A program made the position numbers and the translations under genes. From G963665925 sp963678925 (lineage in GTDB: Bacteria > Bacillota > Clostridia > Peptostreptococcales > Acidaminobacteraceae), in the NCBI GenBank assembly GCA_963678925.1, contig OY787533.1, positions 4,030,001 through 4,094,000 of the forward strand: 64,000 bases of DNA, given 5' to 3'. Shown piece by piece: positions 16,611-24,726 of the stretch (its first letter is position 1; each line of letters begins with the position of its first letter). The notes beneath the pieces are model-generated. The model saw only the letters and a list, made by a program, of their open reading frames with translations, was not told the origin of the DNA and did not search any database.

Positions 16611-16741
16611 AGGAAATGGGACGGTGTGCTTTTTAGCTATCATGACTATTTGATATTGAACAACACGATAATATTGTGCATAGATAATCGGATGTACAAG
16701 TGCATGCTCCTGTAATATGGATAATGAAAGGAGGCAGTACG

Positions 16742-17614
16742 ATGGATTCTTTAAATAGCTGGAATGATGCAATCGATTACATTGAAGTGCATTTAACGGA
16801 GGGTATTGATTATGCAAAAGCAGCGCAGATTGCACAGTGCTCAGAGTATCACTTCAGCCGAATGTTTTCTTTTTTAGCTGGTATAAGTTTATCGGAATAT
16901 ATAAGAAGAAGAAAAATGACCCAAGCGGCTTTTGATTTAAAGAACAATGATTTACGCATACTTGATATAGCTGTAAAATACGGTTACAATTCGGCAGATT
17001 CTTTTTCGCGGGCATTTTATTCAATGCATAATGTGCTTCCTTCTGAAGCTAGGCGTGAAGGTGTACAAATTAAAGCCTATCCTCGTATGATCTTTCATTT
17101 ATCAATAAAAGGAGGAAGCGAAATGAATTATCGAATAGTTGAGAAAGAAGCATTTAATATTGTTGGATTTATGAAGAGGGTTCGTATTCAGTTCAATGGA
17201 GTAAATCCGGAAATTTCAAAGTTGACGGAAAAGTTGACGCCAGAAATTGTCAAGCAGTTAAAAGTAATGACAAATGTAGAACCTGCTGGGATTATCAGTG
17301 CATCTGTAAATTTTTCTCATAATAGAATGGATGAGCAAGGAGAACTGGATCATTATGTAGGTGTGGCTACATCAAAAAGCGTAGACGACGGATTTGATGT
17401 TCTAAATGTAGATGCTGGAACCTGGGTGGTATTTGAATCTGTTGGACCCTTTCCTGAAACACTTCAGGATATATGGGGGAGAATATATTCGGAATGGTTT
17501 CCATCTTCCGGATATGAATCTGTTATAGGACCAGAAATTTTATGGAATGAGAGTCCAAATACAGAAAATCCTAATTACAGAAGCGAAATTTGGATTCCGG
17601 TTCGTAAGAAATAA
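16742..17614 (+). CDS. AraC-family regulator with GyrI-like effector domain
   Basis: This protein of about 290 residues has an N-terminal AraC-type double helix-turn-helix (residues 5-105: AKAAQIAQCSEYHFSRMFSFLAG, then ILDIAVKYGYNSADSFSRAF). The C-terminal GyrI-like small-molecule-binding domain (residues 125-290) shows the FNIVGFMKRV start and the GTWVVFESVGPFPETLQDIWGR signature near the end. Such proteins resemble Rob/SoxS-like or BmrR-like ligand-responsive regulators. AAAGGAGG before ATG 16742 decides the start over an upstream in-frame ATG. It lies 131 bp after the PhnB-like gene. Its target genes are not evident. Confidence 0.88.
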   Translation: MDSLNSWNDAIDYIEVHLTEGIDYAKAAQIAQCSEYHFSRMFSFLAGISLSEYIRRRKMTQAAFDLKNNDLRILDIAVKYGYNSADSFSRAFYSMHNVLPSEARREGVQIKAYPRMIFHLSIKGGSEMNYRIVEKEAFNIVGFMKRVRIQFNGVNPEISKLTEKLTPEIVKQLKVMTNVEPAGIISASVNFSHNRMDEQGELDHYVGVATSKSVDDGFDVLNVDAGTWVVFESVGPFPETLQDIWGRIYSEWFPSSGYESVIGPEILWNESPNTENPNYRSEIWIPVRKK

Positions 17615-17684
17615 GATAAGCATTATAAACTCATAGTACCAAATAGAAGAACGCTGCATCAGGAAACAGATGTTTTTTAAAGTA

Positions 17685-17723
17685 AATAACCCCAATCCAC
17701 TTTTTAGGATTGGGGGTTATTTA
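17685..17723. terminator. Bidirectional terminator between the AraC gene and the permease genes
   Basis: AACCCCAATCC and GGATTGGGGGTT form the stem, with TTATTT tails in both directions. It separates two convergent units. Confidence 0.75.
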
Positions 17724-17754
17724 TGCAATAAAGCAAGCGAGGTTTCCAAGCAGT

Positions 17755-18288
17755 CTACCTTTCTTCGATTTGTTTGTAGATGGTATTTTTCTCGTGGTGC
17801 GGTATCAATATTGTGAGCAAGTAGGCAATAATAACAATTCCAGGGATATCCATGATTAGCCTTGTCAATGCAAATTTTGTACCCAATGAAGTCATTTCAA
17901 ACAGGAACATGGGAATTTTTGTTGTAGACCATGCACCGATAAATATAAGTACATTCGTAAATGAAACGCCCTTTTTCATAAATACTGCAGCGATTGGAAA
18001 CGCACCATAAAGTGGGCCTGCAGCTGCAGAGCCAATAAACATAGAAAGAAAGATACCCTTGAGTCCTGAGTTTTCCCCCATGTATTTGACCATTGTGTCT
18101 TTAGAAACCCAAACATCCAACAGGCCTAGGAGAATAAAAATAGGTGGTATGACTGTTAGCATCTCTTTTAATGAATAAGCTGTAATTTCCACGGCCCGCA
18201 GACCAATATCTGGTTTAAAGTAGATTAAAGCCATTAGTATAAAAACCGTAAAAAATACACCAAAGTATTTGTTCTTATCTTTAATCAT
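17755..18288 (-). CDS. Half-size permease, YraQ/ArsP-like, second gene of pair
   Basis: This membrane protein of about 177 residues has four or five transmembrane helices and the signature GPLYGAFPIAAVFMKKG followed by WSTTKIPMFLFEM. It resembles one half of the UPF0718/YraQ permease family (COG0701, related to ArsP), whose usual members are about 300-350 residues. The frame is open well upstream, but the upstream part is an out-of-frame reading of the partner gene. ATG 18288 overlaps the partner's TGA in an ATGA arrangement, so it is translationally coupled. The two halves probably assemble into one transporter. The substrate is unknown. Confidence 0.75.
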   Translation of the reverse strand: MIKDKNKYFGVFFTVFILMALIYFKPDIGLRAVEITAYSLKEMLTVIPPIFILLGLLDVWVSKDTMVKYMGENSGLKGIFLSMFIGSAAAGPLYGAFPIAAVFMKKGVSFTNVLIFIGAWSTTKIPMFLFEMTSLGTKFALTRLIMDIPGIVIIAYLLTILIPHHEKNTIYKQIEER

Positions 18289-18767
18289 AGAATACGCACC
18301 CCTAACTGAATCCCCCATGCAACAATAAGTGAGAATAGAAAAGCAAGTCCATTTCTCAAATAGGTTGTTCTTTTTCCAAAGTATTTCACTTCTACTGGTA
18401 TTGTCACAATACCGACCATCATGAGTGTTGAAATAAAAGCCCCAATTTGCATATAGCCTGCACCGCCTTCGAGAAGCATTGAAGCCGTTGGAAAAGCAAC
18501 AAAGCCGGGAATGAGTGTAATAGATCCTATAATGGCAGCGGTTATGACACCTAACCAGCCTGAATTTGATCCAATTAATTTTGAAATAACTTCTGGATTG
18601 ACAACAGCAAGTAATATCCCCACAAGTAAAATAACAACAAGGAATTCTGGAAGAATGTTTTCCAAAGCTTTCCAAGCTTTTTTTAAAGCTGATTTTGTTT
18701 TCTGCTTATCTTTAGTATACGAAAACAAAAGTAAGCCCATTGATACCGCGTATAATCCTAAGTTCAA
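18285..18767 (-). CDS. Half-size permease, YraQ/ArsP-like, first gene of pair
   Basis: This 160-residue membrane protein has about five helices, with the family segment GSITLIPGFVAFPTASMLLEGG and FISTLMMVGIVTIPVEVKYFG. The second gene carries an analogous glycine/proline-rich block, which suggests the pair descends from an internally duplicated full-length permease. It begins at TTG 18767, supported by GGAGGTG five bases upstream. The promoter carries the GTAAC-N4-GTTAC dyad, so it is probably induced together with the hemerythrin and asr genes. Export of a reactive or metalloid species is conceivable but unproven. Confidence 0.75.
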   Translation of the reverse strand: MNLGLYAVSMGLLLFSYTKDKQKTKSALKKAWKALENILPEFLVVILLVGILLAVVNPEVISKLIGSNSGWLGVITAAIIGSITLIPGFVAFPTASMLLEGGAGYMQIGAFISTLMMVGIVTIPVEVKYFGKRTTYLRNGLAFLFSLIVAWGIQLGVRIL

Positions 18768-18809
18768 GTGTACACCTCCATATTAATAAATAGCATTTAC
18801 CATTAACTC

Positions 18810-18851
18810 ACTATAGCATGAATATCAGTTTGATATCGTAACATAAGTTAC
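18810..18851 (-). promoter_or_regulatory. Permease promoter with dyad at -41.5
   Basis: GTAACATAAGTTAC lies at 18838-18851, identical to the site at 10789. On the minus strand a TATAGT box (18815-18810) puts the dyad centre at -41.5 relative to the inferred start. On the plus strand a TATACT at 18872-18877 would place it near -39.5 for the divergent GGDEF/HD-GYP gene, a less exact fit, so dual control is possible. Confidence 0.6.
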
Positions 18852-18987
18852 GATATGTATCCTAGGAATCTTATACTAAAATTAAGCGTATAAGCGAGAG
18901 TATTTAGATGGTGCATGACCAATACGTTGGGGGCGAAATGGAATTTTGCTTGCGCCTAACAAATAACCCAAAATAGATTTCTTTAGA

Positions 18988-21534
18988 GTGAAATTTATGT
19001 ACCAATTGGTTTTGATATACTTTAAACTAAGAGGGTGGATGTTGTTTTGGGTATCAAAGGGGTTGATTAGAATTAATCATTTTTTTAGAAGGATTTATGC
19101 AATCGTATTGTTGCTTGCACTGGTAGTTGGGGGCGAACTACTTCTGCAACACAAGTTCTATGCGTACTCTGTTCAAACAGAGATTAGAAATGGAATCGAA
19201 ACGCAACTGGATTATATGTCATACCAAATTGAGGACTACTTCGAAGAGAGTGTAGATCGTCTGGAAACTCTTGAAAACATTATTTTAGAAACACGTGATC
19301 GCGATTTGAGATTGAGATTGTTTGAAAGAGAGTTAGACAGTGCACCAACGTTCTTGTCGCTTTATTATGGCACTTCTGAGAATGAAATGATTAATGGGAG
19401 TGGCTGGATCGCGCCAGAAGACTTTGATTTGCGTGAGAGACCATGGTATAAGGGTGCAGAAGAGACTGGGAAGCTCATAATGACCCAACCTTACCTTAAC
19501 GCATCAAAAGATTATTGGATAATTACACTGGCAAAGCCACTTTATAATAAGCAGGGTGCATTGATGGGCGTTGTAGGTTGCGACAGGTCTCTTGACAGCA
19601 TTGTCAAACAGCTTCGAAGCAATGAAATTTCTGAAAATAGCTTTGTATTTCTCTTGAATGCACAAAGGGAACTGATGATGCGTTCACACATTACTGGAAT
19701 GGCAATGGAAGATGAAGCAAGAAAGGCTTTTGATACACGTTTCGGGGATGTATTTGAGAATACCTCGGAAGGGGTCCATATCTTAGATATGGAGGAGGGA
19801 CGAATATTTCTCGCTTGGAACGAAATCGGTAATACGGGATGGATTGTTGGCCATTATGTGCCTTTTAGCGATTTTATAGATGTAAAAACACAATTTAGAA
19901 CCATAGCAGGTGTTACAGCGCTTCTTGCCTTACTTTTTGTGGGCTTGCTTGTATTTACACAAAACCGCTATGTAATTAAGCCTTTACTTGATCTTAGTCA
20001 TGATATTCAGGCGATTTCAGTTGAAAATGATATTAGCTACAGACTCCCCAATACTAAGACGCACATGTTTTCCATGCTCAGGAGTTCAATAAATGAACTC
20101 CTGGATAGAACGCAAATTTATTTCGAAAGCATGCAGAAGAATAAATCAGAGCTCGAAATCAGTGAGCAGACGACGAGGGCAATTCTTGATGTCATACCTG
20201 ATTTGATTTTCCTATATGATCAGAAGGGAACATTCATTGATTGCATGGGCAGCAGTGAAGACAAACTACTGATTAATAGAGAGGTGTTCATTGGAAAGAC
20301 CATAGATGAAATCATGCCGCCAGATATTGCAAAACAAGGTAATACTGCAATACAAGAAGCCCTAAAATCGGGCGAAATTCAAATGTTTGAATACAATCTA
20401 CAAGTTCCTTCTGGATTTGAATCCTTTGAAACGCGACTTGTCAAATTGACTGAAACCAGTGTTCTAGCTATAGTACGTGATATAACGGAAAGTAAAGCGC
20501 ATTTGAGACAAATTGAAGAACTGAGCTTTTACGACCAACTTACCGGTCTATACAATAGAAGATACTACGAGGAGGAACTTCTTCGACTAGATACTGAGCG
20601 TAACCTGCCTATCTCTCTTATTATGATTGATGTGAATGGGCTTAAACTCACGAATGATGCTTTTGGACATTTTGCAGGGGATGCCTTGCTAAAAAAAGTA
20701 GCACAGATACTTCTGTCTGTTTGCAGAGTGGATGATATAGTGGCACGTATTGGGGGCGATGAGTTTGTTATATTGCTGCCTAAAGCCTCAATAGCAGATG
20801 CCGAGATTCTTGTTAATCGGATTTTGGAGGAAACAAAAAAACATGTTATAAATAATGTTCCGCTCTCAGTCTCTATGGGATGGGATACGAAAGAAAGTGT
20901 AGCAGAATCGATGTTTGATATTTTCATACGTGCTGAAGACCATATGTACAGAAACAAGCTCATTGAAAGTCAGAGTATTCGCAACGAGACCATAAAAGTT
21001 GTACTGGAAACACTTAATACAAAGAACAAAAGGGAGAAGCAGCATTCTGAAAATGTCAGTAGAATCGGACAAATGATAGGGGAAGCAATGCACTTATCAG
21101 ATGAAATAGTTAATGAAATAGGTATAGCAGGGCTTATGCATGATATTGGTAAAATCGGAATCAGTGAATCCGTATTGAATAAAAGAGATGCTCTGTCAGA
21201 ATCAGAAAAAGAGGAGATTATGAGACATCCTGAAATTGGGTATCAGATTTTGAAATCAGTGGATGTCTATTCAAGTCTGGCAGAATATGCCTTGAGCCAT
21301 CATGAAAGATGGAATGGGTCAGGCTATCCAAAGGGAACTAGAGGAAAAGAGATTCCACTTATAGCAAGAATTATTGCTGTAGCAGATGTATACGAATCTA
21401 TGACGGCGGATTATCCTTACAAAAATGCGGCATCAAAGGACCAGGCATTTGATGAAATTCACAGGAATGCAGGTACCCTTTTTGACCCAGAAATCGTTGC
21501 TGCTTTTATGACATTGAGTGGTCGGATAGATTAG
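18988..21534 (+). CDS. Membrane c-di-GMP sensor: dCache, HAMP, PAS, GGDEF and HD-GYP
   Basis: This 848-residue protein has a transmembrane helix (about residues 32-52), an extracellular dCache domain with ERPWYKGAEETGK and DYWIITLAKPLY, a second helix near residues 305-325, HAMP, a PAS domain (about 395-510), GGDEF and HD-GYP. The cyclase site ARIGGDEF is intact and is preceded by an RVDD inhibitory site. The HD-GYP half keeps HDIGKIG, HPEIG and HHERWNGSGYP. So it may both make and degrade c-di-GMP in response to an external ligand. The start is uncertain: GTG 18988 lacks a clear ribosome binding site, and ATG 18997 or 19039 are alternatives. It is divergent from the permease pair. Confidence 0.9.
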   Translation: MKFMYQLVLIYFKLRGWMLFWVSKGLIRINHFFRRIYAIVLLLALVVGGELLLQHKFYAYSVQTEIRNGIETQLDYMSYQIEDYFEESVDRLETLENIILETRDRDLRLRLFERELDSAPTFLSLYYGTSENEMINGSGWIAPEDFDLRERPWYKGAEETGKLIMTQPYLNASKDYWIITLAKPLYNKQGALMGVVGCDRSLDSIVKQLRSNEISENSFVFLLNAQRELMMRSHITGMAMEDEARKAFDTRFGDVFENTSEGVHILDMEEGRIFLAWNEIGNTGWIVGHYVPFSDFIDVKTQFRTIAGVTALLALLFVGLLVFTQNRYVIKPLLDLSHDIQAISVENDISYRLPNTKTHMFSMLRSSINELLDRTQIYFESMQKNKSELEISEQTTRAILDVIPDLIFLYDQKGTFIDCMGSSEDKLLINREVFIGKTIDEIMPPDIAKQGNTAIQEALKSGEIQMFEYNLQVPSGFESFETRLVKLTETSVLAIVRDITESKAHLRQIEELSFYDQLTGLYNRRYYEEELLRLDTERNLPISLIMIDVNGLKLTNDAFGHFAGDALLKKVAQILLSVCRVDDIVARIGGDEFVILLPKASIADAEILVNRILEETKKHVINNVPLSVSMGWDTKESVAESMFDIFIRAEDHMYRNKLIESQSIRNETIKVVLETLNTKNKREKQHSENVSRIGQMIGEAMHLSDEIVNEIGIAGLMHDIGKIGISESVLNKRDALSESEKEEIMRHPEIGYQILKSVDVYSSLAEYALSHHERWNGSGYPKGTRGKEIPLIARIIAVADVYESMTADYPYKNAASKDQAFDEIHRNAGTLFDPEIVAAFMTLSGRID

Positions 21535-21572
21535 GTGAATATCCAACGGATTGACGGATATAGGGGTGAAAT

Positions 21573-22667
21573 ATGGGTGAAAACAGACTGATGGACAGAA
21601 TAAGGCATGAACATAGGAAACGAATGCGTGATAGGTATTTCCGGTCGTATTCCTCAGTACTTTTATATGCAGTTTTAGGTTCTTTCATATATTCAGTGGG
21701 CATATTTGTATCAGGATTCCAAGCATTAGGCCTTTGGATATTCTTTTGCTGTCTTCTATTTTTAGGATCAGGGTACATTTTTTATAGCGGAAGGCTTAAA
21801 ACATCCCTCTTACTAACCTTTATCGGGATTTCTTTTACGGTTAATGTAAGTTTGGCTTATGCCGGCCTTGGATGTGAAGCTCAATTGTACTTTTTAAGTG
21901 GGACAGTATTGTTCTTCTTGTCAGAAATCAGCAATCGAAAAATAACATATAGTCTTGCTGTATTATGCATTGTTGAATATATTGCAACTCAGATGATATA
22001 TTCAGGGATGGCGCCCATCTATGATATGTCAAATTTTACACTGTCTCTATTTAAACAGATTAACACCTTTTTTTCTTTTGGCGTTGTAATTTATACTTCA
22101 ATTATGTATAGACAGGCAGTTCATCACTATGAGGATTCCCTTAAGACCTTAAATCGTAAGAATCGGTACTTTGCATATGTTGATACAATGACGGGTCTAG
22201 AAAATCGAAGAGCCATGGAGAACAAGTTGAAAAAGTTAATAGAAGAAGCTGAACAGACCAATGTCCCATTTGTTGTCGGCATCGTAGATATTGACAATTT
22301 TAAATCAATTAATGATAATTATGGACATCCATTCGGGGACACTGTACTCATCAAGACGGGGCAAGTTATGAAAAATTCGCTTCGAAGTAACGACTTTATT
22401 GGTAGGTGGGGGGGCGAAGAATTTCTAATTATGCTTCCAAGTACGTCGATCGAGAGAGGTCTTGAAATTTTCGAACGCATTCGAACAGCTGTCGTCTCAA
22501 TTGAGTTAGAGGGAATGAACGTGGACTTATCTGTAACGATTGGATGTGCAGAATTTGAAAAAAATGATACACTGATAGATTTGATAAGGCGCGCGGATGA
22601 ACGTTTGTACTATGGAAAGACCCATGGAAAAAATAGGGTTGTGGGTTACGAAAATAATAATGATTGA
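21573..22667 (+). CDS. Membrane diguanylate cyclase (GGDEF)
   Basis: This 364-residue protein has about six transmembrane helices in residues 25-185, a short coiled linker and a C-terminal GGDEF domain. The catalytic loop is GRWGGEEF, and RSND ahead of it fits the RxxD allosteric inhibition site, so feedback-controlled c-di-GMP synthesis is expected. AGGGGTGA precedes the ATG. It begins 38 bp after the preceding GGDEF/HD-GYP gene and is probably co-transcribed with it. The six-helix sensor part has no recognisable ligand site. Confidence 0.88.
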   Translation: MGENRLMDRIRHEHRKRMRDRYFRSYSSVLLYAVLGSFIYSVGIFVSGFQALGLWIFFCCLLFLGSGYIFYSGRLKTSLLLTFIGISFTVNVSLAYAGLGCEAQLYFLSGTVLFFLSEISNRKITYSLAVLCIVEYIATQMIYSGMAPIYDMSNFTLSLFKQINTFFSFGVVIYTSIMYRQAVHHYEDSLKTLNRKNRYFAYVDTMTGLENRRAMENKLKKLIEEAEQTNVPFVVGIVDIDNFKSINDNYGHPFGDTVLIKTGQVMKNSLRSNDFIGRWGGEEFLIMLPSTSIERGLEIFERIRTAVVSIELEGMNVDLSVTIGCAEFEKNDTLIDLIRRADERLYYGKTHGKNRVVGYENNND

Positions 22668-22778
22668 AGATCGTGTCTACATTGATTTGGAGTATTTTGA
22701 CAGTATGAGAGGAAAGCGGAATACATAGATAATACTACTTGACGAAGTAAAAGAAATGTGATACGTTTAAAACAAGAA

Positions 22779-22798
22779 ATGAATGACCGTTCATTCAT
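22779..22798 (+). promoter_or_regulatory. Operator upstream of the second tetR
   Basis: ATGAATGA-CCGT-TCATTCAT is a near-perfect dyad. A nearly identical site lies at 23429-23448 between tetR and the adaptor gene. A weak TTGACG box lies upstream at about 22739. The pairing strongly suggests autoregulation by the TetR protein encoded just downstream. Confidence 0.7.
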
Positions 22799-22829
22799 TT
22801 GCAGTGAGAAATGAAAGTGAGATGTTTCT

Positions 22830-23399
22830 ATGGAAGATAAAAAAGTATTAATATGTAATGCCGCAAGTGCAGTGTTTGCACGTGAAGGGTTTCATAAGGC
22901 CAGTGTAAAGAGCATTGCTCAAGAGGCAAATATAGCAGTTGGTACAATCTATCTTTACTTCAAAACAAAAGAAGATATCTTAGATTATATTTTCAAAATC
23001 GAGCATGAAAAAAGAATAGCTTATCTACGCAGTCTGCAAGGGCAAGGTATGACTTTACGTGAGATCCTGACTAAGTTTCTGGAGTTTCATTTTATTGAGC
23101 TGGCTGAGCATGAAAATATCAACCGTGTGCTTATTCAAGAAAGTACATCACCGCTGCGAACGACTTCTGATAGCATGAAGAGTTTCAGTATAGAACTTCC
23201 AAATGAAATAAGAAAGATGCTTGAAACCGCACAAACTATTGGAGAAATTGAGGAAATGGATTGCGAAGTCGGGGCGCAATTAATATTTCAAATCATCAGA
23301 AACAGTGTCTTTATAGCAAAGTCCCAGCAATTATCAAGGACGGAGAAGCAAATACAAGATGCAGTTCTTGGGTTTATATTCAAGGGAATTGGAAGTTAG
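22830..23399 (+). CDS. TetR-family regulator of the second RND module
   Basis: This 189-residue TetR repressor has its helix-turn-helix at residues 8-50 (GFHKASVKSIAQEANIAV, then GTIYLYFKTKEDIL), a textbook TetR motif. The C-terminal domain is all-helical and should bind a ligand. It is the first gene of a tetR-adaptor-RND array, with dyad operators before and after it. Its ribosome binding site is weak. It probably represses the pump until a toxic compound binds. It is not closely similar by eye to the TetR protein at 1986. Confidence 0.88.
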   Translation: MEDKKVLICNAASAVFAREGFHKASVKSIAQEANIAVGTIYLYFKTKEDILDYIFKIEHEKRIAYLRSLQGQGMTLREILTKFLEFHFIELAEHENINRVLIQESTSPLRTTSDSMKSFSIELPNEIRKMLETAQTIGEIEEMDCEVGAQLIFQIIRNSVFIAKSQQLSRTEKQIQDAVLGFIFKGIGS

Positions 23400-23428
23400 C
23401 ACAGGCGAGTGCTTTCTTTCGCACTAAA

Positions 23429-23448
23429 ATGAATGAGCGTTCATTCAT
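23429..23448 (+). promoter_or_regulatory. Operator between tetR and the adaptor gene
   Basis: ATGAATGA-GCGT-TCATTCAT differs from the upstream operator only in the spacer. It partly overlaps a possible -10 box TAAAAT (23425-23430) and lies just before the AAGGAGG of the adaptor gene, so it could block a second promoter for the pump genes. Confidence 0.7.
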
Positions 23449-23467
23449 AAAAAGGAGGAAATTGTAA

Positions 23468-24721
23468 ATGACAATTAATAAAAAAGCTATTGTGGCTTCG
23501 ATTCTAATATTGATCATTGTATTTGGTGTTCTTACTGTAAGAAATTTTCGAGAAAAATCATTAACTTCTGTTGAGCGTGTTGGGATTCCGATTGATACAT
23601 CTATGCTGCGTAGTACCACCTTAAAAGATGGGTTTGCATATACAGGATATATTGATGCTGATAATTCTGCGGCAGTTTCCGCAAAGGTGACAGCAGAGGT
23701 TGTAGAATGTTTTTTCAAGGAGGGAGATTATGTAGAAGCTGGCACGATAATTATGAAGTTAGATGATAGCCAGCTCCGAGCAAGCCGTGAATCTCTAGAG
23801 ATGAAGCTGAATACAATCAAGATAAACTATGATTATTTAGAAACGGAAGTGCGTACTTTTAGTTCTACAAATGCACTTGTTAAGCGAATCAAAACACTAG
23901 AGTCAGACTATGCTTATCTTGTTACTGAGAGTGGAAAAATGGAGACCCTTTTCCAATCTGGTGCAGTTTCTAAAAGCGCTTATGACGAAATCATGCACAA
24001 AAAAGACTTGTTAGAGAGTCAGATTCAAGAAGCACAAGCTGCATCGGACAGTGCACAGGCACAGCTTAAAACACAGATGCTGACAGCGGATGCACAGGTT
24101 TCGGAACTGGAAGCGAACATTGATGAACTGGACTTAAGTATTGAGAACACAGTGATTGAATCGCCAATATCCGGATTTATTAGAACACTGAACTTTGATG
24201 TTGGAGATACGGTTATTGCAGGTATGGGCCTTGCGGTTATTGATGACCGTACTAAGCTTAAAGCCATAGTAGATTTATCTGAAGAAGACCTTGGCAGGGT
24301 TCAACTTGAAGATGTGGTGGAGCTAAGCATAACAGGGCAGGAAGACACTATTATTAGTAGCATATCTCACATACGTCCAGGATTAAATACAAAAACGAGA
24401 ATGGGACAGGTGGAAGTTGAAATTGATGGTAATGAGAGAAAGTCCCTATTTATTGGGAATAGTGTGGATGCGTTTTTTGTGATGAATCAAATAGATGATG
24501 CAAAAATTATTCCAGCACATGCTGTTCTTTTTCAAAATGAAGATCAATATGTTTATGTCATAGAAGAGGGTAAAGCCTTAAAACGTCAAGTAAAGATTGG
24601 GACTGAAATTGATGGAATGATTCAAATATTGTCGGGTCTTGGCATGGAAGAAGAGATCGCTGTGAGCAATGTGCGCAAGCTTTATGATGGTGCAACGATT
24701 TATGATGTTGAGAGGGAGTGA
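23468..24721 (+). CDS. RND periplasmic-adaptor (HlyD/MFP) protein
   Basis: This 417-residue membrane-fusion protein has an uncleaved-looking N-terminal membrane anchor (residues 7-23) and no lipobox. Its barrel-sandwich segments (NSAAVSAKVTAEVVECFFKEGDYV, quoted in part: AAVSAKVTAEVV, and TVIESPISGFIRTLNFDVGD in part: SPISGFIRTLNFDVGD) flank a long coiled-coil hairpin at about residues 100-215. AAAGGAGG precedes the ATG. Its last codons overlap the upstream region of the pump gene, whose ATG lies 5 bp after the stop. It works with the RND pump that follows. Confidence 0.87.
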   Translation: MTINKKAIVASILILIIVFGVLTVRNFREKSLTSVERVGIPIDTSMLRSTTLKDGFAYTGYIDADNSAAVSAKVTAEVVECFFKEGDYVEAGTIIMKLDDSQLRASRESLEMKLNTIKINYDYLETEVRTFSSTNALVKRIKTLESDYAYLVTESGKMETLFQSGAVSKSAYDEIMHKKDLLESQIQEAQAASDSAQAQLKTQMLTADAQVSELEANIDELDLSIENTVIESPISGFIRTLNFDVGDTVIAGMGLAVIDDRTKLKAIVDLSEEDLGRVQLEDVVELSITGQEDTIISSISHIRPGLNTKTRMGQVEVEIDGNERKSLFIGNSVDAFFVMNQIDDAKIIPAHAVLFQNEDQYVYVIEEGKALKRQVKIGTEIDGMIQILSGLGMEEEIAVSNVRKLYDGATIYDVERE

Positions 24722-24726
24722 GATAC

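Noticed and set aside
18288..18675. Longer N-terminus for the second permease gene
   Set aside because: The extension is an out-of-frame reading of the first permease gene, is rich in Cys, Arg and His, and lacks helices; ATG 18288 has a coupled ATGA start.
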